From the NCBI GenBank assembly GCA_041913905.1, contig JAYSEK010000018.1:29337-93336 (forward strand): DNA of 64,000 bases. The letters run 5' to 3'. This document shows positions 56,972 through 64,000 of this stretch, piece after piece. Below the pieces are notes generated by a model that saw only the letters and a list, made by a program, of their open reading frames with translations, was not told the origin of the DNA and did not search any database. The position numbers and the translations under genes were made by a program. The stretch comes from Roseateles_B sp041913905 (GTDB lineage: Bacteria > Pseudomonadota > Gammaproteobacteria > Burkholderiales > Burkholderiaceae_C). Every line of letters starts with the position of its first letter. Position 1 is the stretch's first letter.

Positions 56972-57496
56972 ATGGCGATCTATCAGCTGGGCGAGCACGT
57001 GCCCGAGGTGGCCGATTCGGCCTGGGTGGCCGACAGCGCCGAGGTCATTGGTCGCGTCAGCCTCGCCGAGGACGTGAGCGTCTGGTTCCAGGCCGTTCTG
57101 CGTGGGGACAGTGACACCCTGACCATCGGCCGCGGCAGCAACATCCAGGACGGCTCGGTGCTGCATGCCGACACCGGCTTCCCGCTGGTGCTGGGCGAGA
57201 ACGTCACCGTCGGCCATCAGGTCATGCTGCATGGCTGCACGGTGGGCGACAACTCGCTGATCGGCATCGGCGCCGTGGTGCTCAATGGTGCGCGCATCGG
57301 CAAGAACTGCCTGGTCGGCGCGGGATCCTTGGTGACTGAAGGCAAGGAGTTTCCGGACGGCAGCCTGATCATGGGCCGGCCGGCGGTGGTGGTGAAGGAA
57401 CTGCGTCCGGAGCAGATGGCCGGCTTGGCGGCCAGCGCGCGGCATTACGTCGGCAATGGCCAGCGTTACGCCAGCGGGCTCAAGCGCTTGCGTTGA
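56972..57496 (+). CDS. Gamma-carbonic anhydrase family protein (left-handed beta-helix)
   Basis: 174 residues from ATG 56972, with AAGGAG 7 bp upstream. Hexapeptide repeats build the left-handed beta-helix (SVWFQAVLRGDSDTLTIGRG, NIQDGSVLHADTGFP). Metal-binding His are in SVLHAD and VTVGHQVMLHGCTVGDNSLI, the YrdA/PaaY-like arrangement. The C-terminal helix is ELRPEQMAGLAASARHYV. Carbonic anhydrase or thioesterase-like activity is family knowledge only. A strong terminator follows the gene. Confidence 0.92.
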   Translation: MAIYQLGEHVPEVADSAWVADSAEVIGRVSLAEDVSVWFQAVLRGDSDTLTIGRGSNIQDGSVLHADTGFPLVLGENVTVGHQVMLHGCTVGDNSLIGIGAVVLNGARIGKNCLVGAGSLVTEGKEFPDGSLIMGRPAVVVKELRPEQMAGLAASARHYVGNGQRYASGLKRLR

Positions 57497-57538
57497 GCGC
57501 AGCCGCCCCCATATGGACTGATGCCACCGCGGTGGCAG

Positions 57539-57570
57539 TCCCGGCGCACAGGCGCCGGGATTTTGTTTTT
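57539..57570 (+). terminator. Intrinsic terminator after the gamma-carbonic anhydrase gene
   Basis: A 9-bp stem TCCCGGCGC/GCGCCGGGA with loop ACAG is followed by TTTTGTTTTT. Confidence 0.9.
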
Positions 57571-57629
57571 GAACTTCGCAAGGGAGTCCGTCGCCTGTTC
57601 GTGAAGAACGCGCCCAGCGGACCGAAACC

Positions 57630-58583
57630 ATGAGTGAACTGCACAAATTTCTTTTTGAAGGCTTGCCGGTGCGCGGCATGCTGGTACGCCTGACTGGCAG
57701 CTGGAAGGAACTGCTGGCCCGTCGCCCCGGCGAGAAGGCCTATCCGCCGGCCGTGCGCAGCCTGCTGGGCCAGATGTCTGCCGCAGGCGTGCTGATGCAG
57801 TCCAACATCAAGTTCAATGGCGCGCTCGTGCTGCAGGTGCTGGGCGATGGCCCCGTCAAGCTGGCCGTGGTGGAGGTGCAGCATGACCTCAGCTACCGCG
57901 CCACGGCCAAGGTCGTGGGCGAGGTGGCCGATGACGCGCCGCTGGAGATGATGGTCAACGTGCTGGGCCAGGGACGCTGCGCCATCACGCTGGACCCCAA
58001 GGACAAGATGCCCGGCATGCAGCCCTATCAGGGCGTGGTGCCTCTGCATGGCGACCGGCACGAGCCGCTGCACAAGATTTCCGAGGCGCTGGAGCACTAC
58101 ATGCTGCAGTCCGAGCAGTTGGACACGCGCCTCATCCTGGCGGCCAACGACGAGATGGCGGCCGGTCTGCTGATCCAGCGCATGCCGGTCGAGGGCGAGG
58201 CCAATCTGGAGGGGCAGCCGGGACGCGGCGAACGCATTGGTGACCACGAGGACTTCAACCGCATCGCCATGCTGGCCTCCACGCTGACCAGCGAAGAGCT
58301 GCTGAGCCTGGATGCCGACACCATCCTGCGCCGCCTCTTCTGGGAGGAGGACATGCGCCGCTTCGAGCCCTTGCGTCCGCGCTTTGCCTGCAGCTGCTCG
58401 CGCCAGCGCGTCGGCCAGATGCTGGCCGGCCTGGGCCGCGAAGAGGTCGAAGGCGTGATTGCCGAGCGCGGCGAGGTCGAGGTCGACTGCGACTTCTGTG
58501 GCGCCCAGTACCGCTTCGACGCCGTGGACATCGGCGGCCTGTTCGCCGCTCCCAGCCCCGGCGGCAGCCAAACGCTGCAATAA
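57630..58583 (+). CDS. hslO: Redox-regulated chaperone Hsp33
   Basis: 317 residues. The N-terminal core starts MSELHKFLFEGLPVRGMLVR. The C-terminal zinc switch has the two cysteine pairs: CSCSRQRV (CxC) and CDFCGAQYRF (CxxC), both intact. ALGRE-like GLGREEVEGVIAERGEVEV joins them. Oxidation of the four cysteines activates holdase function in the cytoplasm. It is preceded by a strong terminator and followed by the repeat tract. Confidence 0.96.
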   Translation: MSELHKFLFEGLPVRGMLVRLTGSWKELLARRPGEKAYPPAVRSLLGQMSAAGVLMQSNIKFNGALVLQVLGDGPVKLAVVEVQHDLSYRATAKVVGEVADDAPLEMMVNVLGQGRCAITLDPKDKMPGMQPYQGVVPLHGDRHEPLHKISEALEHYMLQSEQLDTRLILAANDEMAAGLLIQRMPVEGEANLEGQPGRGERIGDHEDFNRIAMLASTLTSEELLSLDADTILRRLFWEEDMRRFEPLRPRFACSCSRQRVGQMLAGLGREEVEGVIAERGEVEVDCDFCGAQYRFDAVDIGGLFAAPSPGGSQTLQ

Positions 58584-58604
58584 AAGGAAGGCGCCGAGCC
58601 CACA

Positions 58605-59370
58605 CCCCGGGCCGAGCGCCGGGCCGCCCCAAGCCGGCCCACAACCCCCGGGCCGAGCGCCGGGCCGCCCCAAGCCGGCCCACCTGGCAAGGCTGGCGGC
58701 TCAATGCCGCAAGCCTTGACGTCCCCCTCGGGGGACCGACCAGCATCGCCCGCGTTCAGCGCGGCGAAGCTGGGCGAGGGGCCCACAACCCACCCCCGGG
58801 GCCAAGCGCCGGGCCGCCCCAAGCCGGCCCACCTGGCAAGGCTGGCGGCTCAATGCCGCAAGCCTTGACGTCCCCCTCGGGGGACCGACCAGCATCGCCC
58901 GCGTTCAGCGCGGCGAAGCTGGGCGAGGGGCCCACAACCCACCCCCGGGGCCAAGCGCCGGGCCGCCCCAAGCCGGCCCACCTGGCAAGGCTGGCGGCTC
59001 AATGCCGCAAGCNNNNNNNNNNNNNNNNNNNNNNNNNNNNNNNNNNNNNNNNNNNNNNNNNNNNNNNNNNNNNNNNNNNNNNNNNNNNNNNNNNNNNNNN
59101 NNNNNNNNNNNNGCCGCAAGCCTTGACGTCCCCACGGGGGACCGACCGGCATCGCCCGCGTTCAGCGCGGCGAAGCTGGGCGAGGGGCCCACAGCCCCCG
59201 GGCCGCCCCAAGCCGGCCCACCTGGCAAGGCTGGCGGCTCAATGCCGCAAGCCTTGACGTCCCCACGGGGGACCGACCGGCATCGCCCGCGTTCAGCGGG
59301 GCGATGTTGGGCGAGGGGTCCACAGACTTCTTCGCGTTCAGCGCGGCGAAGCTGGGCGAGGGGCCAACGG
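58605..59370. repeat. GC-rich tandem repeat tract, 149-bp unit, interrupted by assembly gap
   Basis: The sequence CACCTGGCAAGGCTGG starts at 58681, 58830 and 58979, giving a 149-bp period with near-identical copies; further diverged copies follow the gap (about 59113-59370). A smaller 41-bp duplication (CCGGGCCGAGCGCCGGGCCG) precedes the first unit. One sub-element, GTTCAGCGCGGCGAAGCTGG, also occurs over the stop codon of the 5'-nucleotidase gene. No credible coding frame is present. Confidence 0.93.
59013..59112. other. Assembly gap (100 N)
   Basis: Exactly 100 N inside the tandem repeat tract, most likely a placeholder. The true repeat copy number is unknown. Confidence 0.99.
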
Positions 59371-61092
59371 CACTACCACCACCCGATCCCTCGGCGCCGG
59401 CATGAGGCCGGGGTGGGCCTGCAAGTAGGCCACCAGGGCTTCGTGGTCCAGCACGCTTCGTTGCAGGATCTGGCCCTGTGCAAAGGCCGGAAAGCCGTCA
59501 CCCCCGGAGGCCAGGAACATGTTCAGCGTGACGCGATAGCTGGCGTCCATGCGCAAGACCTGACCCCGGAGCTGCAGGCTCCCGGGCAGCACGCGATCGC
59601 CGACGGGGCGGCGGGTGTCGAAGGCGTAGCGCAGACCTTCGGACAGCTGCAGGGGGCGGAACTTGGGCTGGCCGGTCCACTGCTGCTCCAGCGCCTCCTT
59701 GATCTGCGCGCCGCTCAGGCTCACGACGACCAGGTTGTTGTTGAACGGCTGCGTGGTGTAGACCTGCCCGAAGCTGACCGTGCCATCACCGCTGAACAGC
59801 AGGCTGGAACGCACACCGCCGATGTTGGTGATGGCGAAGTCCGCGCCGCCGTCCTCCGGGGCGCGGGTGGCGGCCCAGTGGGCGTCGGCCACCAACTGGC
59901 CCATGGTGGTCGCGCCGGCGGCGTCTTCATCGCGGGTGAAGCTGGCGCCGATGCGACCCACGGGCCTGTCGATGATGGCGGCGGCCTTGCCTTCGTAGCC
60001 GGCGATCAGCGCCGTCTGAGCGGCGTCCTTGGCGTATTGATCGTGGCGCACCAGCCGGTTCTCGGCCTGGGCGCTGCGCACGTCGCGCGTCTTGCTGTCC
60101 AGCTGCACGTCGATGGCGGTGACGATGGTGCCGTACTTGTCGCCGCTGGTGACCAGGCGGCCATCGATGCGGCAGTTGTAGGCCCGGTGCGTATGGCCGC
60201 TGACCACGAGATCCACGGCCGGATCCAGTTGCTTGACGATGTTGACGATGGGACCGGAGATGCCGGGGCACTCGTTGTAGTCACCCACCGGGAAGCCGCC
60301 TTCGTGGATCAGCACCACGATGGCTTCCACGCCTTGGGCGCGCAGCTGGGGCACGAGGCTGTTGATGGTCTGCACCTCGTCGTCGAAGCGCAGGCCCTTG
60401 ACGCTGCTGGGCACGACGATGCCGGGCGTGCCCTTGAGCGTCAGACCGATGAAGGCGACAGGAATGCCGTCGAACTCGCGGATGGCGTAGGACGGGAAGA
60501 TGGTCTTGCCGGTGGCCGTCTCGAAGGTGCTGGCCGCAAGGTACTGGAAGGCTGCGCCCTTGAACGGCGCAGGGCCCTGGCAGCCCTTCTCGGGATGGCA
60601 GCCGCCGTGCTGACGGCGGCGCAGCTCCGCCAGGCCCGCGTCGAATTCATGATTGCCCACGCTGCTGATGGCCAGGCCCATGGTGGAGAGTGATTCGATG
60701 GCCGGTTCATCGTTGAACAGCGCGGACAGCAGCGGTGTGCCGCCCACCAGATCCCCCGCCGCGACGAAGACGGTGTTGCGCTGTCCGGCACGGGCCTGGG
60801 CCACGGCCGTGGCCAGGTACTCCGATCCGCCGGCGTCGACATCCAGGAACTCGCCCGGCTTGTCAGGGTGGTGGATGCGGATGCCGCCGGCCGGCGGCTT
60901 CAGATTGCCATGGAAATCGTTGATCGCCAGGATGCGCAGGGGCACGGTGTCCGGCGACGGGAGCGCGGCAGGCACGGCATTCGGCGCGCTGCTGCAGGCG
61001 GCCAGGCCCCAGGCGGCCAGCAGGCCGAGCAGCGGGAGGCGCCAACGCGCACCGACAAGACGGGATCCGGAGGAGTGGGTTGAGGCAGTCAT
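59338..61092 (-). CDS. Lipoprotein 5'-nucleotidase/bifunctional metallophosphatase
   Basis: 584 residues. Lipobox LAAC in LLGLLAAWGLAACSSAP. The metallophosphatase motifs are in order: INDFHGNL, GDLVGGTPLLSAL, SVGNHEFDAG, VVLIHEGG and VVSGHTHRAYN. The C-terminal nucleotide-binding domain has GGVRSSLLFSGDGTVSFG and TTQPFNNNLVVVSLSG. It should release phosphate and nucleosides from nucleotides outside the cytoplasm, which fits the nicotinamide riboside uptake genes upstream. The last residues (LAPRPASPR) are encoded by the repeat tract, and the stop lies within it. Confidence 0.93.
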   Translation of the reverse strand: MTASTHSSGSRLVGARWRLPLLGLLAAWGLAACSSAPNAVPAALPSPDTVPLRILAINDFHGNLKPPAGGIRIHHPDKPGEFLDVDAGGSEYLATAVAQARAGQRNTVFVAAGDLVGGTPLLSALFNDEPAIESLSTMGLAISSVGNHEFDAGLAELRRRQHGGCHPEKGCQGPAPFKGAAFQYLAASTFETATGKTIFPSYAIREFDGIPVAFIGLTLKGTPGIVVPSSVKGLRFDDEVQTINSLVPQLRAQGVEAIVVLIHEGGFPVGDYNECPGISGPIVNIVKQLDPAVDLVVSGHTHRAYNCRIDGRLVTSGDKYGTIVTAIDVQLDSKTRDVRSAQAENRLVRHDQYAKDAAQTALIAGYEGKAAAIIDRPVGRIGASFTRDEDAAGATTMGQLVADAHWAATRAPEDGGADFAITNIGGVRSSLLFSGDGTVSFGQVYTTQPFNNNLVVVSLSGAQIKEALEQQWTGQPKFRPLQLSEGLRYAFDTRRPVGDRVLPGSLQLRGQVLRMDASYRVTLNMFLASGGDGFPAFAQGQILQRSVLDHEALVAYLQAHPGLMPAPRDRVVVVPLAPRPASPR

Positions 61093-61177
61093 GAAGCTTG
61101 GAGGTCGGCGCAGTGGGAGTGGCGGCGGTGGCGCGAATCGCGTTCAGGAGAACGAACAGGCGCTTGGCGTTGTCGCA

Positions 61178-61216
61178 GCAATGCCAAACCGCAATGCCGA
61201 ACCACAGTGCCAAACG
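61178..61216. repeat. Three tandem 13-bp repeats upstream of the 5'-nucleotidase gene
   Basis: GCAATGCCAAACC, GCAATGCCGAACC and ACAGTGCCAAACG stand head to tail in the 168-bp space between the kinase stop (61261) and the nucleotidase start (61092). They would be in the promoter/leader of the nucleotidase. Confidence 0.8.
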
Positions 61217-61260
61217 TTTGCTATTTGCGCCGGCCAGTGTGCAGCCGACGGATGCCGGCG

Positions 61261-61971
61261 TCAAGAAGCGCCGGGGTCGGACGAGCCTGGCGTGGCTTTC
61301 AGCGCGTGCTCGCAGCTGGGGTCGTCGCAGAGCTCGCAAGTCCAGCGAGTGGCGCCGGGCAGGCGGGCCTGCCGGTCCAGCAGGCGACTGAACAGGCCGC
61401 CGGGGGCCTGCGCCGGATTGGCCTGGGCCGACAGGCGGGTGAGCAGGGGCGTCAGCGCATCCAGCGCATGCTCCAGCCGCTTCGGGCCATGGCCCTGGAT
61501 CACCACGAAGGCATGGCCCTGCTCGCGCAGCCAGCGGCGCAGCTGGCGGTCCACCGGGTCGCGCACCTGCGGCCCGTCGCGCTGCAGGCCGTCCGCCACC
61601 CAGGGCAGGTCCAGCCCCATCAGTAGGCTGAGCTGGTACTGCCGATGCGCCTGGTGCGCCCAGGCGCTGAGGCTGGTGTCGCGAAACAGATGCTCGCTGT
61701 AGAGCGCGGTCATCAGGGCGGTCGTGTCGGCCAGCAGCAGATCGTGGCTGGCCGCCAGGGCCTCGGCACGGCGTTCCTGCTCGTGGGCGATGGCGGCCTG
61801 CTCGTCGAAACGCGGCGTCCGGCCTTCGCGGATGCACCATTCACGCAGGTATTCATCGACCCTCGCCACGCGCAGGCCGGTGAGCGCAGGCAGCACCTCG
61901 CTCAACTCGCGAGCGAGGGTGCTTTTGCCGGTGCTTTCCGCACCCAGCAGGGCGATGCGCAGCGCGGCCAT
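61261..61971 (-). CDS. NadR-like nicotinamide riboside kinase (AAA ATPase)
   Basis: 236 residues. P-loop LLGAESTGKSTLARELSE (about 8-25) matches the kinase domain of NadR. VDEYLREWC and the substrate segment LLLADTTALMTALYSEHLF follow. There is no N-terminal NMN adenylyltransferase or DNA-binding domain. The C-terminus carries CELCDDPSCEH, a CxxC-x4-CxH cluster that could bind zinc. It begins 3 bp after pnuC. The probable step is phosphorylation of imported nicotinamide riboside to NMN. Confidence 0.87.
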   Translation of the reverse strand: MAALRIALLGAESTGKSTLARELSEVLPALTGLRVARVDEYLREWCIREGRTPRFDEQAAIAHEQERRAEALAASHDLLLADTTALMTALYSEHLFRDTSLSAWAHQAHRQYQLSLLMGLDLPWVADGLQRDGPQVRDPVDRQLRRWLREQGHAFVVIQGHGPKRLEHALDALTPLLTRLSAQANPAQAPGGLFSRLLDRQARLPGATRWTCELCDDPSCEHALKATPGSSDPGAS

Positions 61972-61974
61972 CGG

Positions 61975-62613
61975 TCAGGCGGCCGGCTGGGGCCGCAGCG
62001 CTCGCGACCACGCCCGCCAGCCCAGCACGGACAGGGGGATGAATCCCGCATACAGCAGCACCGTCAACCAGTAGCCCTTGATGGCAAACAGGCCCACCGA
62101 CACGATGTTGACCACCACCCACACGCCCCAGTTCTCCTGGTACTTGCGGCCCAGCAGGTACTGGCCCAGCAGGCTGGCCACGGTGGGGAAGGCGTCCCAG
62201 TAGGGCAGGGGGGAGTCGGTGTAGCGGGCCAGATAGAGGCCCAGCAGCGGCCAGGCCAGCAGGGTCAGGCCGAGGGCCTGCAGCAGCCGGCGCGAGTCCA
62301 GGCGCCGCACATGGAGTGCCTCGCCCTCGGGCGTGCGCCCCCGCAGCCATTGCAGCCAGCCCCACAGGGCCAGGGCCGCGAAGACCAGCTGCAGCGAGGC
62401 CTCGCCATAGAGCTTGCCGGACCAGAACAGCAGGAAGTACAGCAGCGAGCTGATCAGCGCCAGCGGCCAGCCCAGCACCTGCACGCGCATATTGCAGACC
62501 ACCATCCAGACGGCGAGCACGAAGGCCAGCAGTTCCAGCCAGGTGATGGGGCTGCCGAAGGCTTCGAAGGCAGGCAGCAGCAGGGGGCTCAGCCAGGCGA
62601 GCAAGACATCCAT
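61975..62613 (-). CDS. pnuC: Nicotinamide riboside transporter PnuC
   Basis: 212 residues with about seven hydrophobic segments. PnuC signatures: GSPITWLELLAFVLAVWMVV with the Trp-containing WPLALISSLLYFLLF, YWDAFPTVASLLGQYLLGRK and the closing ENWGVWVVVNIVSVGLF then KGYWLTVLLYAGF. It facilitates nicotinamide riboside diffusion, trapped by the downstream kinase 3 bp away. The ftsB gene lies 17 bp beyond its start side on the same strand, so the three may be one transcript. Confidence 0.94.
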   Translation of the reverse strand: MDVLLAWLSPLLLPAFEAFGSPITWLELLAFVLAVWMVVCNMRVQVLGWPLALISSLLYFLLFWSGKLYGEASLQLVFAALALWGWLQWLRGRTPEGEALHVRRLDSRRLLQALGLTLLAWPLLGLYLARYTDSPLPYWDAFPTVASLLGQYLLGRKYQENWGVWVVVNIVSVGLFAIKGYWLTVLLYAGFIPLSVLGWRAWSRALRPQPAA

Positions 62614-62630
62614 GAGCGATGGGGACCAGA

Positions 62631-62900
62631 TCAGCGATGGACCTGGACGTAGATTTCGTCCGGGCGGACCATGCTCAGTTCGAAGCGGGCCTTTTCCTCG
62701 ACCATTTCCAGGCCTTCGCGCAGGTCGCGCAACTCGGCCTGGATCAGCGCATTGCGCGCCTGGGCCTGCTCATTGGCCTGCTGCTGCTGCTTCAGCTCGG
62801 CACGCAGCTGAACGCCGCGGGCCAGGCCACCCTTGCCGAACCAGAGCTGGCCCTGGATCGCGATGAGGAAGGCGGCGAGGATGAGCGCGAGGACTTTCAC
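62631..62900 (-). CDS. ftsB: Cell division protein FtsB
   Basis: 89 residues. N-terminal transmembrane helix (LALILAAFLIAIQGQLWF), the conserved GKGG in WFGKGGLARG, then a leucine/gln coiled coil (LRAELKQQQQANEQAQARN) and the C-terminal EEKARFELSMVRPDEIYVQV. This is the FtsB/DivIC pattern; it forms the FtsQBL complex at the septum. Located downstream of eno as in many proteobacteria, but separated from it by a terminator hairpin. Confidence 0.94.
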   Translation of the reverse strand: MKVLALILAAFLIAIQGQLWFGKGGLARGVQLRAELKQQQQANEQAQARNALIQAELRDLREGLEMVEEKARFELSMVRPDEIYVQVHR

Positions 62901-62951
62901 GGAGGCCGAGTGTACGGCAGCCGGCGCCCGGCTCCTTTGCGGGATTGCACG

Positions 62952-62985
62952 AAAAAGGCCCCGGCACGCGGGGGTGGCGGGGCCT
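62952..62985 (-). terminator. Intrinsic terminator between eno and ftsB
   Basis: On the minus strand AGGCCCCG/CGGGGCCT form an 8-bp stem with a loop of about 14 nt, followed by TTTTTC. It lies 33 bp after the eno stop. Confidence 0.8.
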
Positions 62986-63017
62986 GTGGCGGCGGGCTCG
63001 TGGCCCGCTTTCGGCGA

Positions 63018-64000
63018 TCAGCGCAGGTTGTAGAACGCCGCGCGGCCGGGGTAGACGGCGATGTCGCCCAGGTCTTCCTCGATGCGCAGCAGCTGGTTGT
63101 ACTTGGCCATGCGGTCCGAGCGCGACAGCGAGCCGGTCTTGATCTGGCCGGCGTTCAGGCCCACGGCGATGTCGGAGATGGTGGAGTCTTCGGTTTCGCC
63201 CGAGCGGTGCGAGATCACGGCGGTGTAGCCGGCGCGCTTGGCCATCTCGATGGCGGCGAAGGTCTCGGTCAGGGTGCCGATCTGGTTGATCTTGATCAGG
63301 ATCGAGTTGGCGATGCCCTTGTCGATGCCTTCCTTCAGGATCTTGGTGTTGGTCACGAAGAGGTCGTCACCCACCAGCTGCACCTTGGCGCCCAGGCGCT
63401 CGGTGATGTGCTTCCAGCCGTCCCAGTCGCCTTCGGCCATGCCGTCTTCGATGGAGATGATGGGGTACTTGTCGACCCAGGTGGCCAGCATGTCGGTCCA
63501 CTGCTCGGCCGTCAGCGAGATGCCGCCTTCGCCTTCCAGCACGTACTTGCCGTCCTTGTAGAACTCGCTGGCGGCGCAGTCCAGGCCCAGGGCGATCTGC
63601 TCGCCCGCGGTGTAGCCGGCCTTGTCGATGGCTTCCAGAATCAGCTGGATCGCAGCCTCGTGGTTCTCGACGCTGGGGGCGAAGCCGCCCTCGTCACCCA
63701 CGGCGGTGGACATGCCCTTGCCGTCGATGATCTTCTTCAGCGCGTGGAACACTTCAGCGCCCCAGCGCAGGGCTTCGCGGAAGCTCGGGGCGCCCACGGG
63801 GATGATCATCAGCTCTTGCAGGTCCAGCGAGTTGTTCGCGTGGGCGCCGCCGTTGATCACGTTCATCATGGGCACGGGCAGTTGCACGCCGCCCATGCCG
63901 CCGAAGTAGCGGTACAGGGGCAGGCCGCTCTCTTCGGCGGCGGCACGGGCCACGGCCATGGAGACGGCCAGCATGGCGTTGGCGCCCAGGCGGCTCTTGT
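63018..64000 (-). CDS. eno: Enolase (N-terminal about 100 residues beyond the window)
   Basis: About 326 C-terminal residues are present; the frame continues past 64000 upstream (KSRLGANAMLAVSMAVARAA). Catalytic and Mg-binding parts are visible: NVINGGAHANNSLDLQELMI, VGDEGGFAPS, SIEDGMAEGDWDGW, QLVGDDLFVTN, the catalytic Lys in ILIKINQIGTLTE and SHRSGETEDSTISDI. The enzyme converts 2-phosphoglycerate to phosphoenolpyruvate. The gene is upstream of ftsB. Confidence 0.97.
   Translation of the reverse strand, partial: KSRLGANAMLAVSMAVARAAAEESGLPLYRYFGGMGGVQLPVPMMNVINGGAHANNSLDLQELMIIPVGAPSFREALRWGAEVFHALKKIIDGKGMSTAVGDEGGFAPSVENHEAAIQLILEAIDKAGYTAGEQIALGLDCAASEFYKDGKYVLEGEGGISLTAEQWTDMLATWVDKYPIISIEDGMAEGDWDGWKHITERLGAKVQLVGDDLFVTNTKILKEGIDKGIANSILIKINQIGTLTETFAAIEMAKRAGYTAVISHRSGETEDSTISDIAVGLNAGQIKTGSLSRSDRMAKYNQLLRIEEDLGDIAVYPGRAAFYNLR

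Noticed and set aside
58097..59257. Open frames through the 149-bp repeats encoding Pro/Gly/Ala-rich peptides
   Set aside because: Frames arise from repeated GC-rich DNA and run through the N gap; no start signals or domain.
61180..61215. Sigma-54 promoter (TGGCAC...TTGC) inside the 13-bp repeats
   Set aside because: The GG and GC dinucleotides do not fall at the required -24/-12 spacing; the resemblance comes from the repeat unit.

Overview
This is high-GC DNA (about two thirds G+C by eye) with dense, mostly ATG/GTG-started genes. Gene content and order point to a betaproteobacterium of the order Burkholderiales, most like the Rubrivivax/Leptothrix/Roseateles group. The clues are the rimP-nusA-infB-rbfA-truB-typA order, an exosortase-A accessory block, a pot/puu polyamine block and eno next to ftsB. 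The genus is a guess. The sequence contains one 100-N assembly gap (59013-59112).

Layout. 1-4968: edge of an exosortase A (PEP-CTERM/exopolysaccharide) locus, with two alpha/beta-hydrolase-like proteins and an acyl carrier protein on the minus strand, and an AMP-forming acyl ligase plus a PLP decarboxylase on the plus strand. 5200-5290: tRNA-Ser(GGA). 5487-6872: nfeD-qmcA membrane pair. 7035-9293: Orn/Lys/Arg decarboxylase, convergent with fabI (9693-10472). 10562-10786: a strongly structured intergenic RNA candidate ending in a good intrinsic terminator. 11012-19546: translation/transcription operon rimP-nusA-infB-rbfA-truB, then typA. 19665-23479: EamA exporter, 3-hydroxyisobutyryl-CoA hydrolase-like enzyme, fhs. 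23861-27241: secreted M14 carboxypeptidase, a small nuclease-fold-like protein and a lipoprotein. 27265-28486: DUF1269 and Hsp20 proteins. 28814-30516: dusA and ogt.

30590-35085 is a compact five-gene operon behind a Fur-box-like site: diheme cytochrome c peroxidase-like lipoprotein, beta-barrel porin, exported FMN-binding protein, ApbE flavin transferase and a small His-rich membrane protein. Together they look like an iron-responsive cell-envelope electron-transfer module. I consider this and the 10.6 kb RNA the best candidates for something not yet described.

35086-39949: rdgC, a FrnE-like DsbA protein, and an EamA / PIG-L deacetylase / aspartoacylase-like operon. 40036-53882: a complete polyamine uptake and gamma-glutamyl-putrescine degradation cluster (puuC, a DUF3138-like porin, potIHGF, spuC, puuA, puuD, puuB and an omega-amino acid:pyruvate aminotransferase), with a divergent Lrp/AsnC regulator at 54057. 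The pathway runs from outer-membrane entry through ABC import, glutamylation, oxidation, aldehyde oxidation and hydrolysis to GABA. 54618-62900: a small membrane protein, an EamA exporter, a DUF455 ferritin-like protein, gamma-carbonic anhydrase, hslO, a 149-bp tandem repeat tract spanning the assembly gap, a 5'-nucleotidase lipoprotein, a nicotinamide riboside kinase-like protein with pnuC, and ftsB. The window ends inside eno.

No CRISPR array, insertion sequence, prophage or rRNA gene was seen. Several short repeat families (a GGGGTCAGGTCT element, and 12-bp, 13-bp and 149-bp tandem repeats) lie in the right half of the window.
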